From BS750m-G69 sp964441235 (GTDB lineage: Bacteria > Fidelibacterota > UBA2242): a stretch of DNA of 64,000 nucleotides. Shown here one piece after another: positions 37,262-47,444 of the stretch (position 1 is the stretch's first letter; each line of letters opens with the position of its first letter). The position numbers and the translations under genes were made by a program. The notes beneath the pieces were generated by a model. The model was not told the origin of the DNA. It saw nothing but the letters and a program-made list of their open reading frames with translations, and made no database searches. The stretch lies in NCBI GenBank assembly GCA_964441235.1, contig CAYTUQ010000011.1, positions 11,191-75,190 on the forward strand, read 5' to 3'.

Positions 37262-39724
37262 ATGACTAATCTTGGAATTCGCGCAGTAAAAATCTTTTTA
37301 TCATTTTTTTTTGTAATTGTCACTTTATATGCTCAAAAGGGAGATATTATAGGCCAGGTGATTGATAAAGAGACACAATCCCCCTTGATTGGAGTGAATG
37401 TTGTTGTTATAAGCACAGACTGGGGTGCTGCCACTGATCTTGATGGCAGATATTATATCCGAAACATCCCGGTTGGTACTTATAATCTTACTTTTCAAAT
37501 GATAGGATATGAGACGCTGGAAAAACTTAATATCCCTGTCAGCCCCGATAGAATCACCCAGATGGATGTATCTCTGAAAATGACCTCTATTATAGGAAAG
37601 GAGGTTGTGGTCACTGCAACTGCTTTTGTAAAGGCGCGTGATGCTGTTATTTCCGATCGAAATATAGATTATACTGAAATGATGCGCGATGCTGGCAGTG
37701 CTATGGATGTGCAACGAATGATGCAGGCATTGCCAGCAGTTGTTTCCGGTGCAGATCAAGATAATGAAATCATTGTTCGAGGCGGAGAGCCCGCCGAAAA
37801 CCTTTTTCTTCTGGATAATATCGAAATCCCCAATCCGAATCATTTCGGACACCAAGGTGCCGGTGGTGGTCCAATTTCTATGATCAATCCACTTTTTGTC
37901 AAGGAGGTAGACTTTTATGCAGGCGCTTTCCCCGCAAGATATGGCGGGAAAGCTTCATCAGTTATGGATATTCAATTAAAGGAAGGAAACCGTGAGAAAT
38001 TTCACTTAGATCTGGATATGGGAATGTCCGGTATCGGGCTTTTTGCAGAAGGACCTCTTGCCAATGACGATGTTTCATATATGCTCGGATTTCATAAAAG
38101 CTACTTAGACCTTGTGATTAAAAATTTCGGTATGACAGCAGTACCCCAATACTATAGTTTACAGGGAAAGGTCGTCTGGTATCTTTCACCAAAAACTAAA
38201 CTCATCTGGAATGGTCTCTATGGAAACGATGCTATTAATATTGGCGAGGGCAACGAAAGTGTTTCACGAGGAGCAGAGTATATGGATGTAAAGGGTTATG
38301 AATATGCCACAGGATTAACTTTAAAAACTCTTCATAGTAAAAATCGGTATTCACTTATAACAATATCAAATGTTGGAAATTACTGGGATTATAATGTGAA
38401 AGAAGGTATGGCGGATGGCAGTAAGAACACCTTTTATACCAAAAATGACCTCGAAACCGAATGGACGCTTAAAGGAGATTACTTTCATCGTATTAATAAC
38501 AGACATGATTTCATGGTGGGAGCAAATATTAAGTATATCCAATTCAATCATATAGATTGGGTTGAAGGAGATACAGCCTGGACATATTATTATCACCCCT
38601 ATGATGCCCCAGATGATATGAGGTTTTATTTTAATGCAGATGATTATTATAATGCCAATCCGGATACATTTGCTATATTCGATACAGCATGGGTCTATAA
38701 CGAGTGGAATTTAGATAAAAATATAAGGACAACAAAGTACGCTGTTTATGGTCAATACAAATGGAAACCGATACCCAGAATCACACTCACTGCAGGATTA
38801 CGCTATTCGATATTTGAGTATTCAAACTTCAGTATGCTCGCTCCACGTTTTGGATTTTCTTATAAATTAACACCTGTGACTTCAATTAATGTTGGTTACG
38901 GAAAGCATTTTCAGGAACCCGCATATTTTCACTTTACTGCTAATCTTGAAAAGAACAAAAAGTTAAAAAGCCGTTCAACTGATCAATACGTCCTTGGCAT
39001 CGAACATCTGTTTACAAAAGACATGAAAGGCAGCATCGAAATCTATCAGAAGGATTATCAGAACCTTTCACTTCCAAGATCGTGGATAGAGCATGATTCT
39101 TTGGATTACTACAAAAATGAGATGATGAGTATCGGTGAAGGTTATTCCAGAGGAATTGAATTTTTCTTACAGAAAAAATTGAGTGAAGACTTTAATTTTA
39201 CTCTTTCTTACTCGCATTATGTTGCAAAAAGAAAAGATGCTCGGAAAGAAGATGAACCTTACTTTACAGCGGATTATGATTTCAGAGATGTATTTACATT
39301 CATTTCAGGTTACCGCTGGAATATGCATGAATATACATGGTACCAAAATGTAAGAGATAAGAAATTGTGGAAAGTAATGTCCTGGTTAATTTCACCGGGA
39401 GATGAATTTGAAATAAGCGTTCGCTGGAGGTACACAAAAGGACGACCTTATACCATGCAGACCTACGATCCCTATCTGCGCCGCTGGTACACAAGCTGGA
39501 GCACAGATATTAATACTGAGCGCTTACCGGAATATCACCGTTTTGATTTAATGATCCTGAGAAGGTGGATGTATAAAAGTACTGCTGTCGTTGCTTACAT
39601 AGATATAATGAATATTTATGGTCGCAAAAATATCTGGGGGTACAATTATGCCGCTGATGGAACTATGGAAAATGTCTATCAGTTCAGTCTGTTTCCTGTT
39701 GGAGGATTCACCCTGGAGTTCTAA
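37262..39724 (+). CDS. TonB-dependent outer-membrane receptor
   Basis: An 820-aa receptor. Signal peptide ends about LYAQ, then a carboxypeptidase-regulatory-like domain (GDIIGQVIDKETQSPLIGVN, residues about 27-110), a plug with EIIVRGGEPAENLFLLDNIE, and a 22-strand-type barrel ending VGGFTLEF with terminal Phe. A TonB box is not obvious. The substrate is unknown. About 400 bp of the barrel (38089-38490) recur as a broken copy at 43507. AAAGAGG before ATG. Confidence 0.93.
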   Translation: MTNLGIRAVKIFLSFFFVIVTLYAQKGDIIGQVIDKETQSPLIGVNVVVISTDWGAATDLDGRYYIRNIPVGTYNLTFQMIGYETLEKLNIPVSPDRITQMDVSLKMTSIIGKEVVVTATAFVKARDAVISDRNIDYTEMMRDAGSAMDVQRMMQALPAVVSGADQDNEIIVRGGEPAENLFLLDNIEIPNPNHFGHQGAGGGPISMINPLFVKEVDFYAGAFPARYGGKASSVMDIQLKEGNREKFHLDLDMGMSGIGLFAEGPLANDDVSYMLGFHKSYLDLVIKNFGMTAVPQYYSLQGKVVWYLSPKTKLIWNGLYGNDAINIGEGNESVSRGAEYMDVKGYEYATGLTLKTLHSKNRYSLITISNVGNYWDYNVKEGMADGSKNTFYTKNDLETEWTLKGDYFHRINNRHDFMVGANIKYIQFNHIDWVEGDTAWTYYYHPYDAPDDMRFYFNADDYYNANPDTFAIFDTAWVYNEWNLDKNIRTTKYAVYGQYKWKPIPRITLTAGLRYSIFEYSNFSMLAPRFGFSYKLTPVTSINVGYGKHFQEPAYFHFTANLEKNKKLKSRSTDQYVLGIEHLFTKDMKGSIEIYQKDYQNLSLPRSWIEHDSLDYYKNEMMSIGEGYSRGIEFFLQKKLSEDFNFTLSYSHYVAKRKDARKEDEPYFTADYDFRDVFTFISGYRWNMHEYTWYQNVRDKKLWKVMSWLISPGDEFEISVRWRYTKGRPYTMQTYDPYLRRWYTSWSTDINTERLPEYHRFDLMILRRWMYKSTAVVAYIDIMNIYGRKNIWGYNYAADGTMENVYQFSLFPVGGFTLEF

Positions 39725-39789
39725 ACTTCTTAACAATTAGTTCTTGTTTTCCTTAAATAATTATAAAACAAAGAGATGGAGACGATTTT

Positions 39790-40329
39790 ATGGATTTTAT
39801 TGAACTTGTCAAAAGGAGAAGAAGTACAAGGAAGTATTCTACCAAAACTATACCAATAGAAACTATAGATAAATGTTTGGAAGCTGCTCGATTGGCGCCT
39901 TCTGCCTGTAATTCACAGCCCTGGTATTTTATTGTCGTTGATGACGAGAAAGTGAAAAATGAAATTGTTGAAAAATCTCTTTCAGGTATTTATTCCTCAA
40001 ATTCATTTGTCAAAAAGGCTCCAGTTATCATAGTTGTAATTACAGAGCGATCTAATTATGCGGCAAGACTTGGAGGATTTTTCAGAAATATAAAATATAG
40101 CCTTATAGATATTGGTATTGCATGTGATCATTTAATATTGCAGGCTGAAGAACTTGGCGTTGGTACATGCTGGCTGGGCTGGTTTAATGAAAAAGCTGTG
40201 AAAAAGGTACTGGGTCTTCCAAAATCAACAAAGATTGATATTATGATCAGTGTGGGTTATCCTGCAAAAGTTTCTGAGAAAGGGAAGAAGAGAAAATCTC
40301 TGGATAAAATCAGGCATTTTTATAAATAA
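39790..40329 (+). CDS. Nitroreductase family protein
   Basis: A 179-aa FMN enzyme: VKRRRSTRKYSTKTIP at the N-terminus binds FMN phosphate, RLAPSACNSQPWYFIVV is the family core, and GVGTCWLGWFNE is the C-terminal FMN part. Short type without extra domains. It follows the TonB receptor by 65 bases with its own site (GAGATGGAG). Confidence 0.92.
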   Translation: MDFIELVKRRRSTRKYSTKTIPIETIDKCLEAARLAPSACNSQPWYFIVVDDEKVKNEIVEKSLSGIYSSNSFVKKAPVIIVVITERSNYAARLGGFFRNIKYSLIDIGIACDHLILQAEELGVGTCWLGWFNEKAVKKVLGLPKSTKIDIMISVGYPAKVSEKGKKRKSLDKIRHFYK

Positions 40330-40578
40330 AATGAGATTAGGGATATTTATAAATAGTTAATTCTGTTCATATATTTAATATTTCTTTCATAATTTTTAAT
40401 CAAAGACTTAAATTCCAAAAATTATATGAGCAAGTACTAAAACAGTGTTAAAAGTTATTGCTATTCAATGTGAATATAAGAGTATTTAAATCCGCCATTT
40501 CGAATTAAGGATTTTCAAGAGGGATAAAAGAACCTATCGATAATGAGTAGAGAATCGAGTAAGTGAAAGGTTTATGAT

Positions 40579-40737
40579 ATGGATAAAGATACAATTATTG
40601 GTTGTATTGTACTTTTTTTCTCATTAGGTGTATTAACTTATCTGGTAATTTGGGCTCGTAATATGATCAATAAAATCAGTGAGAAAGGACCTGGCTCAGC
40701 TCGCAAGATAATGAAGGGAATAAATAGTGAAAAGTAA
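40579..40737 (+). CDS. 52-aa single-helix membrane protein
   Basis: MDKDTIIG, then a TM helix (CIVLFFSLGVLTYLVIWA), then a basic tail ending KIMKGINSEK. Translation ends 11 bases into the permease start, suggesting coupling. A partial site AAAGG lies before it. I do not know the family; it may be a small partner of the permease. Confidence 0.55.
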   Translation: MDKDTIIGCIVLFFSLGVLTYLVIWARNMINKISEKGPGSARKIMKGINSEK

Positions 40738-42993
40738 AGGGCAGTTTTCTACAGAACTTTCCCGTGACTTGTCTCTATTTCACATTACAATGATGGGACT
40801 CGGAATGATGATTGGTGCCGGGGTTTTTCTGGGGATTGGTAATGCTATTCACTATTCAGGTTCTGGTGGAGTTGTTCTTACTTTTGCACTTAATGGTGTT
40901 ATTGCTATTTTTACAGCGATGTCCTATGCAGAACTCAGTTCGGCTATACCACATGCAGGTGGTGCATACAATTTTGCTCGTATTGGTTTTGGTCGTAGTA
41001 CAAGTTTCATTGCGGGATGGATGGAGTGGTTTGCATCGAGTATAGCTGGAAGCGCCTATGCTATCACATTTTCTATATATATCTGGAGATATCTTCAGGG
41101 CATAGGTGTATTAAATAATTTAGGAGATAATATTTTTCTTATAGAGAAAATTACTGCCGCTGCAATTGCGATAATTTTTATTTTTATTAATTATAGAGGA
41201 GCTTCTGAAACCGGCAAAATTGGAGCGTTTTTTACACTTGGGCAGACAATTTTTCTAATATTTATAGGTATAGTGGGTATCGTTGTTGTTATTAAAGACC
41301 CTTCTCGTCTGCAAAACTTTCATCCATTTATGCCAATGGGTTGGACAAAACTTTTTATTACAATGGGGTTTACTTATGTCGCTTTTGAAGGCTTCGAGGT
41401 AATAGCTCAAGCGGGAGATGAGGCAATTATGCCAAAAAAAACCTTCCAAAAGCAATGCTGTATTCTGTGTTTATTGCTACTCTAACTTATGTTGCTGTCG
41501 CATTTGCAGCAGTGGTGTCGGTAAAAGCCGGATCGCCTGGGGTTAGTGGTGAAGTTTGGCAGTGGATAGGAAGCTATCATGAGAAAGGATTCGGAGAAGC
41601 AATTGGGCGTCTTATGCCTTATGCAAATTTTTTATTAACACTTGCTGTTATTTTTGCAAGTACTTCTGCTTTAAATGCGACAATCTTTTCTGCTGCAAGA
41701 TCTTCCTATGCACTCGGACGTGATAATATGTTACCGGCTATAATGGCTAAAATATCTAAAAAATGTAAAACCCCCTGGGTAGCGTTACTTTCTACGAGTA
41801 TTATTGTTATTTTCGTAGCAGTATTTCTTGATACAATGGATGTTGCCTCAAGTGCAAGTATTATGTTTCTGTTTCTTTTTTTTCTTGTAAATCTTTGTGT
41901 GATAGTAATACGAAGAAATATGGCAGATGAACTTGAATACGGTTTTATGATGCCATTTTTTCCACTTTTACCTGTTGTGGCTATCATCTGTCAGGCTATT
42001 CTTGCTGTTCATCTTCATGCAGTTAGTCACATAGCCTGGATTATTGGTCCTTCGTGGATTATTGCTGGATTTTTAATATATTACTTTTATTCAAGGTCTC
42101 ACGCAATTACGACTGAAGATGAAATTCTGGTCATTGAAGATGAAAAGGCAACTAAAGATGTTGGATACAATTACAATATAATGATTGCTGTTGCCAATCC
42201 TGAAAATGCACTTAGCTTGGTACGCAATTCATACAAGTTATGTGGTGCAAAGAAAGCTCGGGTAGAGCTGCTTCATATGATACCGGTTCCGCAACAGGTA
42301 CCACTTAGCGATGCAGATCGGTATATGCTTGAGGGCAAGGAAAGTATTATCGAAATGATGATTTATCTTGATCCACTTTTTCCGGTAAGTACAACATTAC
42401 GATACTGTCGTAGCGTTGCTCGTGGAATTGTAAGTGCCGCAAGAGAGAAAAAGGTGGATATGCTTATTATGGGGTGGCGTGGTAAGACAAAAAATCAAGA
42501 ATTCAGTCTTGGAAGTACTATAGACCCTATTATTGAACGTTCGCCGTGTAACGTGGTGATATTGAAAGATTGTGGGAATCTTACCTTTAGAAGAATAATT
42601 GTTCCGATTGCAGGAGGACCAAATTGTGGATTTGCTCTTGAAGTAGCAACCATCCTTGCTGAGAAAGAACATAGCCAGATTGTTGCATTCAACGTTGAAA
42701 ATGAAAACTACTCATTTTATGTTGATGCATTTCTAGAAAGAGCTAAAACACGTTTGCATGCATATTCGGGAGATATTGCATTAAAGAAAGTAAAAGCAAA
42801 AAATGTTGAGCGTGCGATCCTTAAGGAAGCTCAGCACTATGATTTAGTTGTTATAGGTACTACCCAACAGCCGTTAATTAGTCAGTTTGTAAAAATATCA
42901 CTGCCTGAAGTTATAGCGCAGAAGTGTAACAAACCTGTAGTCATGGTAAAGGCATCCGGTGGTATAAGATTATGGGTCAAGCGCTGGATATAA
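40727..42993 (+). CDS. APC-superfamily permease fused to two UspA domains, split by a frameshift
   Basis: Reads as an amino acid/polyamine permease of about 12 helices (LFHITMMGLGMMIGAGVFLG at the start), then two universal-stress domains (YNIMIAVANPENA to NVVILKD, and RRIIVPIAGGPNCG to PVVMVKA). The frame breaks at a run of eight A (41434-41441): the first part runs to 41485, and the second opens from 41455 as MLYSVFIATLTYVAVAF. One more A would restore MPKKNLPKAMLYS. Either a true mutation, a sequencing error, or slippage. GTG start overlaps the 52-aa gene. If broken, only the first five or six helices would be made. Confidence 0.85.
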
Positions 42994-42999
42994 ATTGAT

Positions 43000-43480
43000 C
43001 AAGACATTATTTTATATTTTTTGGAAGTAACATTTCACCCGTTTAGGGTTAAAATGTTTATTTTTCCCCCTCCTATAATAATTTTCCCACCTCTTAGAGA
43101 CCTCTTTGAGGGAAGAATGTCTTCATCATACTTCTAGTAGATCGTTTCCTAATTATCGTTGCAATTATTTATTTATTAAATTCCAAATTTCCCCGCCTCA
43201 AAGAGGTCCTTCGTAGAAGTCCTACGTGACCTTTGGGAAAGGGGTCTCTTTCCCAGAGGGATCTTCCATAGGAATCCTACGTGATCTTTGAGACGAGACA
43301 AGCACCAAATATCAAAAAAGTTCTTCCAAAGGTCACGCAGGACTCCTATCGGAGAATCTCTACGAGACAATAACAAAATATAGAAATTCAAAATAGTTCT
43401 GGTATAGTTTTGTTCATTTTAATTTTAGATTTTGAAATTGTTTGTAATTTGCAGTTTGTGATTTGTGATTTTCTTTAATT
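43000..43480. other. Intergenic region with dispersed palindromic repeats
   Basis: Copies of AGTCCTACGTGACCTTTGG and its inverted form (CCAAAGGTCACGCAGGACT) at about 43215-43235, 43275-43295 and 43330-43350. A GGGAAAGGGGTCTCTTTCCC palindrome is near 43235. No gene. Confidence 0.6.
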
Positions 43481-43506
43481 GCTAAGTTATTTTAGAAACG
43501 CTATAC

Positions 43507-43912
43507 TAGGATTTCATAAAAGCTATCTTGATCTTATGATTAAAAGTTTCGGTACGACAGCAGTGCCCCAATACTATAGTTTACAAGGGAAGCCTGTCTG
43601 GTACCTTTCACCAAAAACCAAACTCATCTGGAATGGTTTCTACGGAAACGATGCTATTAATATCGAAGAAGGCAACGAAAGTATTTCACAGGGAGCAGAG
43701 TATGTGGATGTAAAGAATTAGGAATATGCCACAGGATTGTCTCTAAAAACTCTTCATAGTAAAAATCGGTATTCACTTATAGCAATATCAAATGTTGGAA
43801 ATTGCTGGGATTATAATGTGAAAAAAGGTATGGTAGATGGCAGTAAGAACACCTTTTATACCAAGAATGACCTTGAAACCGAATGGACGCTTAAAAGAGA
43901 TTACTTTTTCAC
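43507..43912 (+). pseudogene. Fragment duplicate of the TonB receptor gene at 37262
   Basis: Matches 38089-38490 with few changes: LGFHKSYLDLMIKSFGTTA, then VPQYYSLQGKPVWYLSPKTK, an in-frame TAG after YVDVKN, and EYATGLSLKTLHSKNRYSLI. It ends at ETEWTLKRDYF. It has neither start domain nor barrel end, so it is dead. It lies just before the mannan locus. Confidence 0.9.
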
Positions 43913-44126
43913 CTCGCAAGTGTCCTGGTTATTATTTTTTATCATACTGTAATTTAACACCTTGCGAGGTGTTTTTATAGATATATTTCGGATTTATGGT
44001 CATTTTACTTTGAGCCCCAATCATTTGAACACTATAAGGTTTTTATTTTTTTTTAAAGTGGAAATATTTATGAGATATTTTGTGATTTTCGGATGATGCA
44101 TATCTAGGAATTAAAAATTCTACTAC

Positions 44127-44161
44127 TTTTTTCGTAATATTTTCTTGTATTTACGAAAAAA
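44127..44161. promoter_or_regulatory. Inverted repeat, candidate LacI-type operator
   Basis: Perfect 11-bp arms TTTTTTCGTAA / TTACGAAAAAA, 13 bases apart, 110 bases upstream of the lacI-type gene. A half-site TTACGAA appears upstream of the symporter at about 45586. Autoregulation is inference. Confidence 0.35.
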
Positions 44162-44271
44162 TATTTTGGATTTAAAAATGTAGAGACATATATTTATCTG
44201 AGATAAATTTTACAGTCAAAATTAAAAGTTATGTGTTTGATAGTTTATTCGAAAATTTAGGAGTTGTATAA

Positions 44272-45270
44272 ATGACAAAAATTAAGGATATTGCAAAGGC
44301 TGCTAATGTATCTTTATCTACTGTCTCAAAAGCCTTGAATAATAGGCGTGATGTTAGTGAGGAAACGCGAAATAGAGTTTTAGAAATAGCACATGAGCTA
44401 GATTTTGTTCCTCGGTCTTTATCAAAAAATTACTATAGAAAAAAAACAGAAAATATAGGTGTTATTTTTTGTAGGGAATATCAACCATTATCATCAAATC
44501 CTTTTTATTCAAGAGTGCTTGAAGGTATCGAAGCGGAATTAACAATCAATGGCTATAATCTTATTTTGCACCTATTACCTGAGGATTATAAAGGTGAGAG
44601 CCCGAAAATGCTGAAAGATCATACAGTAGACGGAGTTATATTGGTTGGCAGCTTAGATCGAGAATTTGTTAATCAATTACGAAAATTAAACATGTATGTT
44701 GTGATGGTTGATCCGAAAATTGATGTCGGTGATTTTAATCAAGTATTAATTGATAATGAACAGGGAGCATTTTCAGCGATTCAATACTTAATTAATAAAG
44801 GTCATAAAAAGATTGGTTTTATATCAGGTGCTCTAGAACGGCTTAGTTTTAGACAGCGATATTCTGGCTATCTAAAAGCACTTAAGTACAATAATCTATC
44901 ACTAAGGAAAGATTATGTTAAAACTGGAGGGCTGGAAAGAGGATATGATCATATGTCCAAATTGATAAATCTTAAAAATCGGCCCACCGCAGTATTCGCT
45001 GCAAATGATATTAATGCAATATATGGGTATAAAGCTGTTAAAGACCACAAGTTAAACATTCCGGATGATATTAGTGTTGTTGGATTTGATGATATAGATT
45101 TAGCGAAGATGACTACACCTCCCTTAACTACTATTAGAGTATATAAAGAGGAAATGGGATCAATTGGTGTTAGAAATTTACTAAGACTGATTCAAGGTGA
45201 GACTAAACAAGTAGCAACTACTATTATTCCTATACGTCTTATAGAGAGAGAATCAGTAAAAAAATCTTAA
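44272..45270 (+). CDS. LacI-family transcriptional regulator of the mannan locus
   Basis: A 332-aa regulator: helix-turn-helix KIKDIAKAANVSLSTVSKAL at residues 3-22, hinge HELDFVPRSLSKNYYRK, and a periplasmic-binding-like sugar domain with NIGVIFCREYQP, TAVFAANDINAIYGY, and GFDDIDLAKMTTPPLTTIRV. First gene of the mannan cluster, same direction. It most likely senses a manno-oligosaccharide or mannosylglucose. Confidence 0.93.
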   Translation: MTKIKDIAKAANVSLSTVSKALNNRRDVSEETRNRVLEIAHELDFVPRSLSKNYYRKKTENIGVIFCREYQPLSSNPFYSRVLEGIEAELTINGYNLILHLLPEDYKGESPKMLKDHTVDGVILVGSLDREFVNQLRKLNMYVVMVDPKIDVGDFNQVLIDNEQGAFSAIQYLINKGHKKIGFISGALERLSFRQRYSGYLKALKYNNLSLRKDYVKTGGLERGYDHMSKLINLKNRPTAVFAANDINAIYGYKAVKDHKLNIPDDISVVGFDDIDLAKMTTPPLTTIRVYKEEMGSIGVRNLLRLIQGETKQVATTIIPIRLIERESVKKS

Positions 45271-45648
45271 AATTTATAAATATGAATTTAATTAAAAGAG
45301 TAGAAGAAAATATCATTCCGTATCAGTCGGATGACAGTTGGCCCATCGGAGACCAATGTCTGGCTAATTTCAGTATTGATTCAGAATCTTGGTAAAGGTT
45401 TACTGAGCCAAGAAATGCTGAAACGAGCCCAAACTGTCATTCCGAACCTCGTCAGGAAGTTGCCTGATGACCGATGCCTGATAGAAATACCTCACTGAAT
45501 CCCGAAAAGGGCTGTGCTACCTTAATCTTGACGCTTGACCAATGACCAATGACTACTAATGACCAATGACCAATATAGGTAGACTTACGAATAGTTTAAA
45601 ATAATAGACGGAGTAGTGTAATATCTTGCTAGGAGGGGTGGATAACTT
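45271..45648. other. Intergenic with a nested fold-back at 45331-45449
   Basis: Facing arms ATGACAGTTGGCC / GCCCAAACTGTCAT and inner TCTTGG / CCAAGA. Later a GACCAATGACCAATGAC direct repeat at about 45535-45575. The mannan operon promoter should lie at its end; a strong site AGGAGGGGTGG precedes 45649. Confidence 0.5.
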
Positions 45649-47439
45649 ATGACTTTAAGCACTCTTGATATCGTTATTATTCTAGGGTATTTGGCTGCAG
45701 TAATATTTTTAGGTTTTTATCTTCGAAAATTAGCAAGTAAAGACATCACAGCATACTTTTTAGGAGGGAGGAAAGTTCCCTGGTATGTTTTAGGTGTTTC
45801 AAATGCCTCTTCTATGTTTGATATAACTGGTACAATGTGGTTTGTAACAGTTTTATTTATTTATGGTTTGAAGGGAGCCTGGTTACCCTGGCTCTGGCCA
45901 ACTTTCAATCAGATTTTTTTGATGATTTATCTGGCTATATGGATTAGAAGGTCAGGTGTTATAACAGGAGCGGAATGGATTAACACTCGTTTTGGGAATG
46001 ATAAAGGGGCGGAATTATCTAGGCTTAGTGTAGTTATCTTTGCGATAATCAGTGTTATCGGATTTTTATGCTATGATTTTCAAGGAATTGGTCGCTTTGC
46101 CAGCATAATTTTGCCCTGGAATTTTAGTCCTAATACCTATGCACTAATTATAATGGGGATTACCACATTTTACGTAGTTATGGGGGGAATGTTAAGTGTT
46201 GTTGTTACCGATGTTTTACAGTTCGTGATGTTAACAATCGCCTCAGTAGTAATTGGTGTGATTGCTATTAATAGTATATCTCCTGCAGATATTGCTGCTG
46301 CTGTTCCAGGAGGTTGGAATGAGCTATTTTTCGGATGGAAGCTGAATATTGACTGGAGCAACTTAATTCCCGGAATCAATAATAAAATTGCTTCAGATGG
46401 TTATTCGCTATTTGCAATAGTTTGGATGATGATTCTTTTTAAGGGAATACTGATTAGTTTAGCAGGACCCGCTCCAAATTATGATATGCAAAGAGTATTG
46501 GCAACTCGTAAGCCAAAAGAGTCAGCTTATATGAGTGGTATGGTCTCAATAGCGCTATTCCCTCGCTGGTTAATGATAGGAGGACTTGTTGCAATAGGAT
46601 TGGTATTTCTAAGTCCTCAATTAAAAGCTATGGGACCTAATATAGATTTTGAACAGATTATGCCTATGGTAATTAAAAATTATCTACCGGTTGGAATGAT
46701 AGGTCTTGTTATTGCAGGCTTACTGGCTACTTATATGTCAACCTTTGATTCTACTGTTAATGCAGGTGCTGCATATTTAGTGAATGATGTTTATAAGAGA
46801 TATATTAGACCTGATGCCAGTCAAAAGCAGCATGTATTAATGGGCTACTTTGCTTCTATTCTTATTGTTGTTGTAGGGATAATTTTCGGACTTATGGCAA
46901 AGTCAATTCATTCGGTAATGCAATGGATAGTTTCTGGTTTATATGTGGGTTATACTGCGCCTAATGTATTAAAGTGGCATTGGTGGCGATTCAATGGTTA
47001 TGGTTACTTTTGGGGGATGATTACAGGTGTTGCGGCTTCGTTAATTATTCCAGCAATTTTTCCAAATTTACAAATAATTTATGCGTTTCCGGTTATTTTC
47101 GTTATTTCTTTAGCTGCAAGCATAATTGGGAGCCTTCTAACAAAGGCACAAGATAGAGAGACTTTAAAAAGCTTTTATAGAAATGTTCGTCCCTGGGGTT
47201 TCTGGAAGCCAGTTCATGAAATGGTTTTAAGAGATAATCCAAAGTTTGAAAATAAGAGTTCTTGCAAACGCGATCTATTTAATGTCGCTATTGGTATAAT
47301 TTGGCAATTTACCCTTGTAATGATCCCACTATATTTGGTTTTTCAAGATTTTAAGTCATTATCTATATCTGCAGGGATTTGCTTAGTTACCAGTTTCATT
47401 TTGAAGAAGAATTGGTTTGATAAACTTGAAAATGAGTGA
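45649..47439 (+). CDS. Sodium/solute symporter (SSS family), likely mannobiose importer
   Basis: A 596-aa transporter with about 14 helices. SSS core: DITAYFLGGRKVPWYVLGVS, SSMFDITGTMWF, GAEWINTRFG, GMLSVVVTDVLQF and STFDSTVNAGAAYLVNDVYK (sodium site). The long C-terminal part ends in two TM helices. It heads the unit that encodes mannobiose epimerase and phosphorylase, so mannobiose is the probable cargo. Its end overlaps the spacing before GH5 by a few bases. Confidence 0.88.
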   Translation: MTLSTLDIVIILGYLAAVIFLGFYLRKLASKDITAYFLGGRKVPWYVLGVSNASSMFDITGTMWFVTVLFIYGLKGAWLPWLWPTFNQIFLMIYLAIWIRRSGVITGAEWINTRFGNDKGAELSRLSVVIFAIISVIGFLCYDFQGIGRFASIILPWNFSPNTYALIIMGITTFYVVMGGMLSVVVTDVLQFVMLTIASVVIGVIAINSISPADIAAAVPGGWNELFFGWKLNIDWSNLIPGINNKIASDGYSLFAIVWMMILFKGILISLAGPAPNYDMQRVLATRKPKESAYMSGMVSIALFPRWLMIGGLVAIGLVFLSPQLKAMGPNIDFEQIMPMVIKNYLPVGMIGLVIAGLLATYMSTFDSTVNAGAAYLVNDVYKRYIRPDASQKQHVLMGYFASILIVVVGIIFGLMAKSIHSVMQWIVSGLYVGYTAPNVLKWHWWRFNGYGYFWGMITGVAASLIIPAIFPNLQIIYAFPVIFVISLAASIIGSLLTKAQDRETLKSFYRNVRPWGFWKPVHEMVLRDNPKFENKSSCKRDLFNVAIGIIWQFTLVMIPLYLVFQDFKSLSISAGICLVTSFILKKNWFDKLENE

Positions 47440-47444
47440 TTGAT

